Origin: Hordeum vulgare subsp. vulgare
Lineage: Eukaryota > Streptophyta > Magnoliopsida > Poales > Poaceae
Assembly (NCBI RefSeq): GCF_904849725.1
Contig: NC_058521.1
Span: 565,398,176 to 565,462,175, forward strand
Length of the DNA: 64,000 bases
Direction of reading: 5' to 3'
In this document: piece by piece, positions 1 to 10,636 of the stretch
Layout of the letters: each line of letters opens with the position of its first letter
How positions within the stretch are numbered: the stretch's first letter is position 1
The notes under the pieces: generated by a model
The model's database searches: none
What the model was told of the DNA's origin: nothing
What the model saw: only the letters and a program-made list of their open reading frames with translations
Made by a program: the position numbers and the translations under genes

Positions 1-940
1 CGCACCCTAGAGTTCAAACCTCTTGGGTCCCCGTAGCCCCGATTTTGACAAATATGGCCCATGAAAACGATGGAAAATAGCCCCTTAGGCCAAGACAAGG
101 TAACATTGTTACTAATCACCTAGCCAGCCCAAGGGGATATCATTTTTGGCTTCCGAGCTTGAGTTATAGATTGTGTGCATCCTGAAATTCCTTTATTTTG
201 GTACAAGTTATGCCTTTTTGCTCAAGGTACATAAATCAATTGTTCGTATGTTTGTTTACAGTTTTGTGAAAAACCATCCTTGTATAAGATTCCACACCAC
301 ACCTCCACCAGCTCCTCCATTTTATGAGAACAAAGATAACCCCCAAGATGAACACTACATGCTCCTAACTCACAATTTATTTTCTATTCTAAACATGCAC
401 AAAAGCTTTGCCTCATCTCATCACTTAACTTTACATGACATATCCAATGATTCGAATAAGGGGGAACTCATGGTATGATTGAATTCAAATGCTTTGTGCT
501 AGTCAAAAACCCATCCAGAAGATTCACCATTTATCTTGGTGATGATGATGAAGAATATTGAGGAAACATTTTTTAAAACGCCCACGTTGATTACATTTCT
601 TTTGTTCCATATTTGCACTAGTTGACCATGACAAGGATTGGTAAGGCTTTTTGCTGGATGTCCCGAGGCCATTCCACTTGATTATCTTTATAAACGAGGC
701 CATTCCTTTTGTGTTTCCAATTTTTTTTTTGGCAATAGTAACCAACCGATGGTTTTCTCATTTAGAAAAAAATTCATGACAATTTTTACATATGTTCACA
801 TTTCACTCAAATCATGCCACGGTCGATCAGTGTGGCTCACATAGCGTCGCCAAAATGTTGGACTTGTTCCAAAATAAAAATAGTCATGCTAAAGCTGCCC
901 TAAAGTAATTTTGCTTTGTGTGAGGTCAGCTTGTTATTTT
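1..940. repeat. Degenerate low-copy repeat unit A (no gene)
   Basis: No supported gene. The stretch from about 60 to 930 is similar throughout to 11433-12300, and in part to 13045-13460 and to the gene-proximal sequence at 13940-13990 (shared phrase close to AGGCCAAGACAAGG). It includes one copy, at about 505-760, of a module found five times in the window. The short ORFs here are not conserved in frame between copies, so I regard them as chance. It is broken on the right by the LTR beginning at 941. Confidence 0.6.
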
Positions 941-2785
941 TGCTTGAAATATGCCCTAGAGGCAATAATAAATTGGTTATTATTATATTTCCTTGTTCAT
1001 GATAATCGTTTATTATCCATGCTAGAATTATATTGATTGGAAACTCAAATACATGTGTGGATACATAGACAACACAATGTCCCTAGTGCGCCTCTAGTTG
1101 ACTAGCTCGTTGATCAAAGATGGTCAAGGTTTCCTGGCCATGGACAACTGTTGTCACTTGATAACGGGATCACATCATTAGGAGAATGATGTGATGGACA
1201 AGACCCAAACTATGAACGTAGCATATAATCGTGTTAGTTTATTGTACTGTTTTCTGCATGCCAATGTATCTGTTCCTATGACCATGAGATCATACAACTC
1301 ACGGACACAGGAGGAATACCTTGTGTATATCAAACGTCATAACGTAACTGGGTGACTATAAAGGTGCTTTATAGGTATATTCGAAGGTGTCTGTTGGGTT
1401 GGCATGGATCAAGACTGGGATTTGTCACTCCATGTGACGGAGAGGTATCTCGAGGCCCACTCGGTAATACAACATCATAATAAGCCTTGCAAGCAAATTG
1501 ACTAACGAGTTAGTCACGTGATATTTTATTACGGAACGAGTAAAGAGACTTGTCGGTAAAGAGATTGAACTAGGTATAGAGATATCGACGATCGAATCTG
1601 GGGCAAGTAACACACCGAAGGACAAAGGGAACAACATACATGATTAATTGAATCCTTGACACAGAGGTTCAACCGATAAAGATCTTTGTAGAATATGTAG
1701 GAGCCAATATGGGCATCTAGGTCCCGCTATTGGTTATTGACCGGAGAGTGTCTCAGGTCATGTCTACATAGTTCTCTAACCCGCGGGGTCGGCACACTTA
1801 AGGTTCGATGAAGTTTCGGTATTATTGAGTTATGTGTGTTTGGTGACCGAAAGTTGTCCGGAATCCCGGATGAGATCCCGGACGTCATGAGGAGATCCGG
1901 AATGGTTCGGAGGTAAAGATTGATATATAGGAAAGTTGCATTTGGCTTCCGGAAAGTTTCTGGGCATTACCGGTAAAGTACCGGGAGTGATGAATGGGTT
2001 ACGTGGTTTTACCGGGAGGGGCCACCCACCCGGGAGAGAACCTAATAGGCTTAAAGGTGGTGCACCATACCTTAGTGGGTTGGTGTGGCCTGCCCAAGAT
2101 GGCCTATTTTGGCCAAGGAGCAAAGAGGAAAAAATTCCCAAAGGGAGAGGGGGAATATTCCAAGTGGGAGGAATCCTACTTGGACTAGGATTGGAGGTGG
2201 ACTCTTCCACCTCCACTTCGGCCGAACCCCTTAAGGGGCTTTTGGCTGCCTCCTCCTCTCCCTCCCTCCTATATATACTAGAGGAATTAGAGGCAGCCCT
2301 AACCCTAATAAGCCACGGCTGCCCTCTTTCTCTCTAGATCATTTTCTCCTCTAGATTAGTTCTGCATCGCTTGGCGAAGCCCTGCTGGATTGTTCACCAC
2401 CACCACCACCACGTCGCCGTGCTGGAGAACTCTTCTATCTCTCCGCCCCTCTTGCTGGATCAAGAAGGCGGTGATCGTCATCGAGCCGTATGTGTGCTGA
2501 ACGCGGAGGTGCCGCCCATTTGGCACTAGATCGGGATGGATCGTGATGGGATCGCGGGATGGATCGTGATGGGATCGCGGGACGGATCATGATGAGATCG
2601 CGGAACGGGTTGCAATTTAGATCGCAAAGATGTTCCACTACATCAACCGCATTATATACGCTTCCTCTTAGTGATCTACAAGGGTATGTGGATCCAATCT
2701 CTCCTCTCATAGATGATCATCACCATGGATAGGTCTTGCGTGTGCGCAGGATTTTTTTTTGATTCCCATGCAACGTTCCCCAACA
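941..2785 (+). repeat. 5' LTR of element 1
   Basis: Starts with a mutated end (TGCTTGAAATATGCCCTAGA) and ends CCCCAACA, 1845 bp. It carries the family landmarks in order: the CCTAGAGGCAATAATAAA start, the CGTAACTGGGTGACTATAA block, the GGAACGAGTAAAGAGACTTG block, a TATATATA box at about 2270, and the final GCAACGTTCCCCAACA. It is somewhat diverged from the LTRs at 23441 and 32813, so it is probably older. Confidence 0.9.
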
Positions 2786-2786
2786 G

Positions 2787-2806
2787 TGGCATCATGAGCT
2801 AGGTTC
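2787..2806 (+). other. Primer binding site of element 1
   Basis: TGGCATCATGAGCTAGGTTC lies one base after the LTR end. It corresponds to the initiator-methionine tRNA site of this family (TGGTATCAGAGC in element 4) but has a C for T and an extra base. Confidence 0.7.
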
Positions 2807-4020
2807 ATGCGTAGATGATATCTCGAGTAGAACACAAAAGAGTTTGTAGGCGTTGATGTTCAATTTGCTGCCCTCCTTAGTCTTTTCTTGATTCAGCGAT
2901 ATTGTTGGATTGAAGTGGCCCACACCAACATTACTGATACGCTCACGAGAGACCGGTTTCATCTACTAACATGCAACCTGTTGCATAAAGATGACTGACG
3001 GGTGTCTGTTTCTTCAACTTTAGTTGAATCGGATTTGATCGAGGCAGTCCTTGGATAAGGTTAAATAGCAACTTGCATATCACCATTGTGGTTTTGCGTA
3101 AGTAAGATGCGATCATACTAAATACCCATAGCAGCCACGTAAAACTTGCAACAACAAATTAGAGGACGTCTAACTATTTTTGCAGGGTATGTTGTGATGT
3201 GATATGGCGAAAGACATGATATGATATATTGGACGTATGAGATGATCATGTTGTAATAGTTAAATATCGACTTGCACGTCGATGCTATGGCAACAGGTAG
3301 GAGCCATAGGGTTGTCTTTAATTATTTTGCGCTTGGTGATGCTTTGCTTTATCGCTAGTCAATAGCTTTAGTAGTAATATCATAGTTAGCACGACAACCT
3401 TGATGGCAGCACAATGATGGAGATCATTGTGTGGCGCCGGTGATGATGGAGATCATGTCGGTGCTTTGATGATGGAGATCAAGAAGCACAAGTTCATGGC
3501 CATATCATGTCACTTATGATTTGCATGTGATGTTAATCCTTTTTTGCACCTTATTTTTCGTAGGACGACGGTAGCATTATAAGGTGGTACCTCACAAAAA
3601 CTTCAAGATAAAGTTGTGTTCTCTCAGACTGTGCACCGTTGCGACAGTTCGTCGTTTCGAGACACCACGTGATGATCGGATGTGATAGACTCTACATTCA
3701 CATACAACGGATGGAAAACAGTTCCACACGCAGAACACTCGGGTTAAACTTGACGAGCCTAGCATGTGCATAAATGGCCTCGGAACACAAAAGACCGAAA
3801 GGTCGGGCGTGAATCATATAGTGTATATGATCAACATGGAGATGTTCACCATTGAAGCTAAACTCAACTCACATGATGATCGGACTTGAGTTAGTGAATT
3901 TGGATCATGTGTCGCTCGAATGACTAGAGGGATGTCAATTCGACTGGGAGTTCTTAAGTAATATGATCAATTGAACTTATTATCATGAACATAGTCAAAA
4001 ATGTCTTTGCAAATTATGTT
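2807..4020 (+). other. Untranslated leader of element 1
   Basis: Non-coding stretch between the primer binding site and gag, matching the leaders of elements 2, 3 and 4. It contains repeated GATGGAGATCA motifs at about 3417-3482, and the phrase CTTGACGAGCCTAGCATGTG near 3755 that recurs in the other leaders. Confidence 0.7.
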
Positions 4021-5563
4021 GTAACTTGCGTTGTATCTCTACTGTTTTTGATATGTTCCTAGAGAAAACTTAGTTGAAATATGATAGTAGCAATTATGCG
4101 GACTAGGTCCGTAAAGTGAGGATTGTCCTCATTGCTGCACACAAGGCTTATGTCCTTAATGCACCGCCCGTTGTGCTTAACCCCGAGTGTCGTCTATGGA
4201 TGTTGCGAACATCAGACATACACGTTTTTTGATGACTACGTGATAGTTTAATGAGTAATGCTTAACGGCTTAGAATTGAGGCGCGAAGACGTTTTGAACG
4301 TCACGGAACATATGAGATGTTCCAAGAGCTGAAATTGGGATTTCAGGCTCGTGCCTACGTTCACAGGTATGAGACCTCCGACAAGATTCTTGGCCTGCGA
4401 AGTAAGAGAAAAGCTCAATCGTTGAGCATGTGGTCAGATTGTCTGAGTACTACAATCAATTGAATCTAGTGGGAGTAGATCTTACAGATAAGATAGTGAT
4501 TGACATAGTTCTCCAAATTCACTACCTACTAAGCTTCATGATGAACTATAACATGTCAGGGATAGATATGATGATCCCTGAGTTATTCACGATGTTTGAC
4601 ACCGCGAAAGTAGAAGTCAAGTAGGAGCATCAATTATTGATGGTTAGTGAAACCACTAGTTTCAAGAAGGGCAAGGGCAAGAACGGATACTTCATGAATG
4701 GCAAACCAGTTGCTGCTCTAGTAAAGAAACCCAAGGTTGAATCCAAACCCGAGACTAAGTGCTTCTGTTATCAGGGGAACGGTCACTCAAGCGAACTACC
4801 CTAGATACTTGGTAGATGAGAAGGCTGGCAAAGTCGACAGTAGTACATTGGATATACATGATATTGATGTGTACCTTACTAGTACTCCTAGTAGCACCGG
4901 GGTATTAGATACCGGTTCAGTTGCTAATTGTTAGTAACTCGAAATTATAGCTATGGATTAAACGGATGCTAGCAAGGGTGAGGTGGCGATGTATGTTGGA
5001 AGTAATTCCAAGGTTGATGTGATCAACATCGCTCACTCCCTCTATCTTTGGGATTAATGTTAAACCTAAATATTGATTGGTGTTTGCATTGAGCGTGAAC
5101 ATGATTGGATCATGTTTATTGCAATATGATTATTCGTTTAAAGAGAATAATGGTTACTCTGTTTACTTTAATTATACCTTCAATGGTCATGCACCTAATA
5201 TGAATGGTTTATTAAATCTCGATCATAGTAATACACATGTTCATAATATTGATGCCAAAAGACACAAAGTAGTAATGATAGTACCACTTACTTGTGGCAC
5301 TGCCGCTTGAGTCATATTGGTATAAAACACATGAAGAAGCTCCATATTGATGGATCTTTGACTCACTCATTTTTGAATGTTTGAGACATGCGAACCATGC
5401 CTATTGGTATAAACGCATGAAGAAACTCCATGCAGATGGATTGTTTAGACTCACTTGATTTTGAATCACTTGAGACATGCAAATCATGCCACATGGGAAG
5501 ATGACTGAAGACCTCGTTTTCAGTAAGATGGAACAAGCAAGTGACTTGTTGGAAATAATACAT
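4021..5563 (+). pseudogene. Decayed gag-protease-integrase of element 1
   Basis: Short in-frame islands match the better coding copy in element 3. Gag-like residues lie at 4430-4624 and the zinc-knuckle remnant (CFCYQGNGH) at about 4761-4787. The protease island at 4860-4930 ends DTGSVANC then a stop, where element 3 continues with HIC. The GAG-pre-integrase region (decayed LWHCRLSHIG-like codons) is at about 5285-5330 and the integrase start at 5400-5560. There are many stops and frame changes. Where element 3 has the gag ATG, this copy reads TAACTTGCGTTGTATCTC, so the start codon is absent. It cannot be translated as a polyprotein. Confidence 0.75.
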
Positions 5564-6997
5564 ATATATAGGAAAAACTATGGAGGTATGTGGTCGGGCA
5601 GCCGTGAGAAAGTCGTCTCAAATCTGTCCTAAAAGCCCCATATATATAGGAGGAGGGAGGGGGACCTTGCCTAGGGGTCCAAGGGATCCCCAAGGGGTCG
5701 GCCGAGCCAAGGGGGGGAGGACCCCCCCCCAAACCGAGTTGGACTTGGTTTGGTGGGAGGAGTCCCCCTCCCTTCCCACTTCTTCCCTCTTTTTTTTTCT
5801 TTTCCTTTGATTTTCTTATCTTGGCGCATAGGCTCCCTTGGGGTTGTCCCACCAGCCCACTAAGGGCTGGTGTGTCCCCCAAAAGCCTATGGGCTTCCCC
5901 GGAGTGGGTTGCCCCCCTCCGGTGAACTCCCGGAACCCATTCGTCATTCCCGGTACATTCCCGGTAACTCCGAAAACCTTCCGGTAATCAAATGAGGTCA
6001 TCCTATATATCAATCTTCGTTTCCGGACCATTCCGGAAACCCTCGTGACGTCCGTGATCTCATCCGGGACTCCGAACAACATTCGGTAACCAACCATATA
6101 ACTCAAATATGCATAAAACAACGTCGAACCTTAAGTGTGCAGACCCTGCGGGTTCGAGAACTATGTAGACATGACCCGAGAGACTCCTCGGTCAATATCC
6201 AATAGCGGGACCTGGATGCCCATATTGGATCCTACATATTCTACGAAGATCTTATCGTTTGAACCTCAGTGCCAAGGATTCGTATAATCCCGTATGTCAT
6301 TCCCTTTGTCCTTCGGTATGTTACTTGCCCGAGATTCGATCGTCAGTATCCGTATACCTATTTCAATCTCGTTTACCGGTAAGTCTCTTTACTCGTTCCG
6401 TAATACAAGATCCCGCAACTTACACTAAGTTACATTGCTTGCAAGGCTTGTGTGTGATGTCGTATTACCGAGTGGGCCCCGAGATACCTCTCCGTCACAC
6501 GGAGTGACAAATCCCAGTCTTGATCCATACTAACTCAACTAACACCTTCGGAGATACCTGTAGAGCATCTTTATAGTCACCCAGTTACGTTGCGACGTTT
6601 GATACACACAAAGCATTCCTCCGGTGTCAGTGAGTTATATGATCTCATGGTCATAGGAATAAATACTTGACACGCAGAAAGCAGTAGCAACAAAATGACA
6701 CGATCAACATGCTACGTCTATTAGTTTGGGTCTAGTCCATCACGTGATTCTCCTAATGACGTGATCCAGTTATCAAGCAACAACACCTTGTTCATAATTA
6801 GAAGACACTGACTATCATCGATCAACTGGCTAGCCAACTAGAGGCATGCTAGGGATGGTGTTTTGTCTATGTATCCACACATGTAAATGAGTCTTCATTC
6901 AATACAATTATAGCATGGATAATAAACTATTATCTTGATACAGGAATTATAATAATAACTATACATTTATTATTGCCTCTAGGGCATAATTCCAACA
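5564..6997 (-). repeat. Truncated 3' LTR of element 2
   Basis: Minus-strand LTR whose family start, TGTTGGAATTATGCCCTAGA, ends at 6997. It runs down through the TATATATA box (about 5640) and stops near 5564, lacking the last several hundred bases that end in CCCCAACA. The gene-like ORFs on either strand here (for example 5816-6121) are LTR sequence that recurs in other LTRs. Confidence 0.85.
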
Positions 6998-8945
6998 CTT
7001 ATCACCATCATCGTCTGTCTTCCTTTTAAAGATCCATCTTTACTCAATAGTCCTATGACCATCAAGTAGTTCTTCCAAAGTCTACACTTTGTTTTCATAC
7101 ATGGATCCTCTCTCGGATTTCATGGCTTCCAGCCATTTGTCGGAATCCGGGCCCACCATTGCTTTCTCCATAACTCGTAGGTTCACTGTTGCTCAACAAC
7201 ATGACCTCCAAGACAGGGTTACCGTACCACTCTGCAGTAGTACGCGACCTTGTCAACCTACGAGGCTTGTAGTAACTTGATCCGGTGCTCGATGATCACC
7301 ATCATCAGCTTTCACTTCAATTGGTGTAGGCGCCACAGGAACAACTTCCTGCGCCCTGCTACACACTGGTTGAAGTGATGGTTCAATAACCTCATCAAGT
7401 TCTACCACCCTCCCACTCAATTCTTTTGAGAGAAACCTTTCCTCGAGAAAGGATCTGTTTCTAGAAACAAACACTTTGCTTTCGGATCTGAGATAGGAGA
7501 TGTACCCAACTGTTTTGGATATCCTATGAAGATGCATTTATCCGCTTTGGGTTCGAGCTTATCAGACCGAATTTTTTTCACATAAGTGTCAAAGCCCCAA
7601 ACTTTCAAGAAACGACAGTTTAGATTTCTCTAAACCTCAATCTATACTGTGTCATCTCAAAGGAAATACACGGTGCCCTATTTAAAGTGAATGCGGTTGT
7701 CTCTAATGCATAACCCATAAACGATAGTGGTAATTCGATAAGAGACATCATAGCATGCACCATACCAAATAGTGCGTGGCTATGACGTTCAGACACATCA
7801 TCACACTATGATGTTCCAGGTGGCATGAACTGCGAAACAATTTCCACATTGTCTTAACTGCGTACCAAAGCTCGTAACTTAGATATTCATTTCTATGATC
7901 ATATCGTAGACAGTTTATCCTCTTGTTACGACGAACTTCACTCCGAAACAGAATTGAACTTTTCAATATTTCAGACTTGTGATTCATTAAGTAAATACTC
8001 TTGTGTCTACTCAAATCGTCATTGAAGTAAGAACATAATGATATCCACTGCGTGCCTCAACACCCATTGGACTGCATACATCAAAATGTATCACTTCCAA
8101 CAAGTTACTATCTTGTTTCATCTCAATGAAAACAAGGCCTTGCTCATGTGGTATGATTTGCATGTCACTAGTGATTCAAAATCAAGTGAGTATAAAGATC
8201 CATCAGCATGGAGCCTCTTCATGCAATTTATACCAACATGACTCAAGCGGCAGTGCCACAAGTAAGTGGTACTATCATCATTACCTCGTATCTTTTGGCA
8301 CCAATATCATGAACATGTGTAACACTACGATCGAGATTCAGTAAACCATTGAAGGTGATTATTCAAGCAAATAGAGTAACCATTATTCTCTTTAAATGAA
8401 TAATCGTATTGCAATAAACACGATCCAATCATGTTCATGCTTAACGCAAGCACCAAATAACAATTATTTAGGTTTAACACCAATCCCCGATGGTAGAGGG
8501 AGCGTGCGACGTTTGATCATATCAACCTTGGAAACACTTCCAACACGTATCGTCACCTCGCTTTTAGCTAGTCTCCGTTTATGCCGTAGCTTTCATTTCG
8601 TGTTACTAATCACTTAGCAACCGAACCGGTATCCAATACCCTCGTGCTACTAGGAGTACTAGTAAAGTACACATCAACATCATGTATATCAAATATACTT
8701 GTTTCGACTTTTGCCAGCCTTCTTATCTACCAAGTATCTGGAGTTGCTCCGCCTCAGTGACCGTTCCCCTCATAACAGAAGCACTTAGTCCCGGGCTTGG
8801 GTTTAATCTGGGGTCTCTTCATCAGTGCAGCAACTGCTTTGCCGTTTCATGAAGTATCCCTTCTAGCCCTTGCCTTTCTCGAAACTTAGTGGTTTTACTA
8901 ACCATCAACTATTGATGCTCCTTCTTGATTTCTACTTAACCCGAG
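6998..8945 (-). pseudogene. Decayed gag-pol of element 2
   Basis: Reading 3' to 5' on the plus strand: the reverse-transcriptase start and linker (6998-7130), the integrase C-terminal part (7253-7630, residues such as KVWGFDTYVKK and CIFIGYPK), the integrase core remnant (7740-8240), the GAG-pre-integrase region (about 8240-8290), the protease with GGATACCGGTTCGGTTGC followed by a stop (about 8610-8645), and the gag C-terminus (8700-8945). Multiple stops and frameshifts. The stop after the protease DTG motif is the same lesion seen in elements 1, 4 and 5. Confidence 0.75.
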
Positions 8946-9894
8946 TGTTCCGCGTGTGCAACTGTTTTGCACCCATTGTATGTGAACGTTGAGTCTATCA
9001 CACCCGATCATCACGTGGTATCTCGAAACGAAGAACTGTCGCAACGGTGCACAGTCGGGGAGAACACAATTTCGTCTTGAAATTTTAGTGAGAGATCACC
9101 TCATAATGCTACCGTCGTTCTAAGCAAGATAAGGTGCTTAAAGGATTAACATCACATGCAATTCATAAGTGACATGATATGGCCATCATCATGTGCTTCT
9201 TGATCTCCATCACCAAAGCACCGGCACGATCTTCTTGTCACCGGCGTCACACCATGATCTCCATCATCATGATCTCTATCAACGTGTCGCCATCGGGGTT
9301 GTCGTGCTACTCATGCTATTACTACTAAAGCTACGTCCTAGCAATATAGTAAACGCATCTGCAAGCACAAACGTTAGTTTAAAGACAACCCTATGGCTCC
9401 TGCCGGCTGCCGTACCATCAACGTGCAAGTCGATATTAACTATTACAACATGATCATCTCATACATCCAATATATCACATCACATCGTTGGCCATATCAC
9501 ATCACAAGCATACCCTGCAAAACACAAGTTAGACGTCCTCTAATTGTTGTTGCATGTTTTTACGTGGTGACCATGGGTATCTAGTAGGATCGCATCTTAC
9601 TTACGCAAACACCACAACGGAGATATATGAATTGCTATTTAACCTCATCCAAGGACCTCCTCGGTCAAATCTGATTCAACTAAAGTTGGAGAAACCGACA
9701 CCTGCCAGTCATCTTTGAGCAACGGAGTTACTCGTAGCGATGAAACCAGTCTCTCGTAAGCGTACGAGTAATGTCGGTCCGAGTCACTTCGATCCAACAA
9801 TACCGCGGAATCAAGAAAAGACTAAGGAGGGCAGCAAGACGCACATCACCGCCCACAAAAACTTTTGTGTTCTACTCGAGATTACATCTACGCA
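8946..9894 (-). other. Leader of element 2, with a deletion into gag
   Basis: Minus-strand leader similar to those of elements 3 and 4, including the GATCTCCATCA-type motifs (plus-strand view) at about 9205-9285. The leader joins gag C-terminal sequence directly at about 8945, so the late leader and most of gag are deleted. The plus-strand ORF at 9193-9453 is antisense to this leader and recurs in elements 3 and 4. Confidence 0.65.
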
Positions 9895-9915
9895 TGAACC
9901 TAGCTCATGATGCCA
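9895..9915 (-). other. Primer binding site of element 2
   Basis: The plus strand reads GAACCTAGCTCATGATGCCA just before the LTR at 9917, which is the complement of TGGCATCATGAGC. It is the same variant as in elements 1 and 3. Confidence 0.65.
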
Positions 9916-9916
9916 C

Positions 9917-10498
9917 TGTTGGGGAACGTCGCATGGGAAACAAAAAATTTCCTACGCGCACAAAGACCTATCATGGTGATGTCCATCTACGAGAGGGGAT
10001 TTCCGATCTACGTACCCTTCTAGATCGCACAGCAGAAGCGTTAAGCTTGACGAGCCTAGCATGTGCTAGAGAATCTTTATAGTCACCCAGTTACGTTGCG
10101 ACCTTTGATACACACAAAGCATTCCTCCGGTGTCAGTGAGTTATATGATCTCATGGTCATAGGAACAAATACTTGACACGCAGAAAACAGTAGCAACAAA
10201 ATGACACGATCAACATGCTACGTCTATTAGTTTGGATCTAGTCCATCACATGATTCTTCTAATGATGTGATCCCGTTATCAAGTGACAACACTTGCATAT
10301 GGTCAGGAAACCTTGACCATCTTTGATCAACGAGCTAGTCAACTAGAGGCTTACTAGGGACAGTGTTTTGTCTATGTATCCACACATGCAGTGTGTTTCC
10401 AATCAATACAATTATAGCATGGATAATAAACGATTATCATGAACAAAGAAATATAATAATAACTAATTTATTATTGCCTCTAGGGCATATTTCCAACA
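9917..10498 (-). repeat. Internally deleted 5' LTR of element 2 with filler
   Basis: Both LTR ends are present (TGTTGGGGAACG at 9917 and CATATTTCCAACA ending at 10498), but the LTR is only 582 bp, not about 1.8 kb. The last ~125 bp join the first ~430 bp through CTTGACGAGCCTAGCATGTG (10046-10065). That phrase belongs to the element leaders (3755 and 26235) and lies here in plus orientation. Confidence 0.8.
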
Positions 10499-10636
10499 GG
10501 ATCCATGTATGAAAATAAAGTGTAGACTTCGAAAGAACTACTTGATGGTCGTAAGGCTATTAGATACAGATGGATCTTTAAAAGAAAGACGGACGATGAT
10601 GGTAAATGTCACCATTAAGAAAGCTCGACTTGTCGC
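10499..10636 (+). pseudogene. Plus-strand pol remnant (start of reverse transcriptase)
   Basis: GGATCCATGTATGAAAATAA and the following bases match the pol region at 28993-29130 and 38378-38530 (linker and first residues of reverse transcriptase). It probably belongs to element 1 beyond the element 2 insertion. It ends where GCAAAAACCCATCC joins the low-copy repeat module, probably at a short homology. Confidence 0.7.

Larger units (their letters stand above)
941..5563 (+). mobile_element. Copia element 1, BARE/WIS/Angela type, truncated
   Basis: 5' LTR (941-2785), primer binding site, leader and a decayed gag-protease-integrase stretch on the plus strand. It stops abruptly near 5563, inside the integrase region (compare the intact order at 27820-28010), where opposite-strand LTR sequence begins. 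A plus-strand pol remnant at 10499-10636 may be its continuation beyond element 2. The 3' LTR is missing. It lacks the gag start codon and has a stop after the protease DTG, like elements 4 and 5. Confidence 0.85.
5564..10498 (-). mobile_element. Copia element 2, opposite strand, rearranged
   Basis: Read on the minus strand: 5' LTR (10498-9917, internally deleted), primer binding site, leader, partial gag, protease, integrase, the first part of reverse transcriptase, then directly a 3' LTR (6997 to about 5564) that is truncated at its end. Most of reverse transcriptase and all of RNase H are missing at the 6997/6998 junction. It lies inside or against plus-strand element 1. I see no clean target duplication because the 5563/5564 end is deleted. 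Confidence 0.8.

Noticed and set aside
5816..6121. Frames with LFGVPDEITDVTRVSGMVRK and similar, seen many times
   Set aside because: These are LTR sequence repeated in each copia LTR (also near 24324, 31438, 40583 and 47554), not a gene family.
9771..10082. ORF of 103 codons on the plus strand
   Set aside because: It crosses the element 2 leader, primer site and deleted LTR. It is antisense to a retroelement and not conserved.
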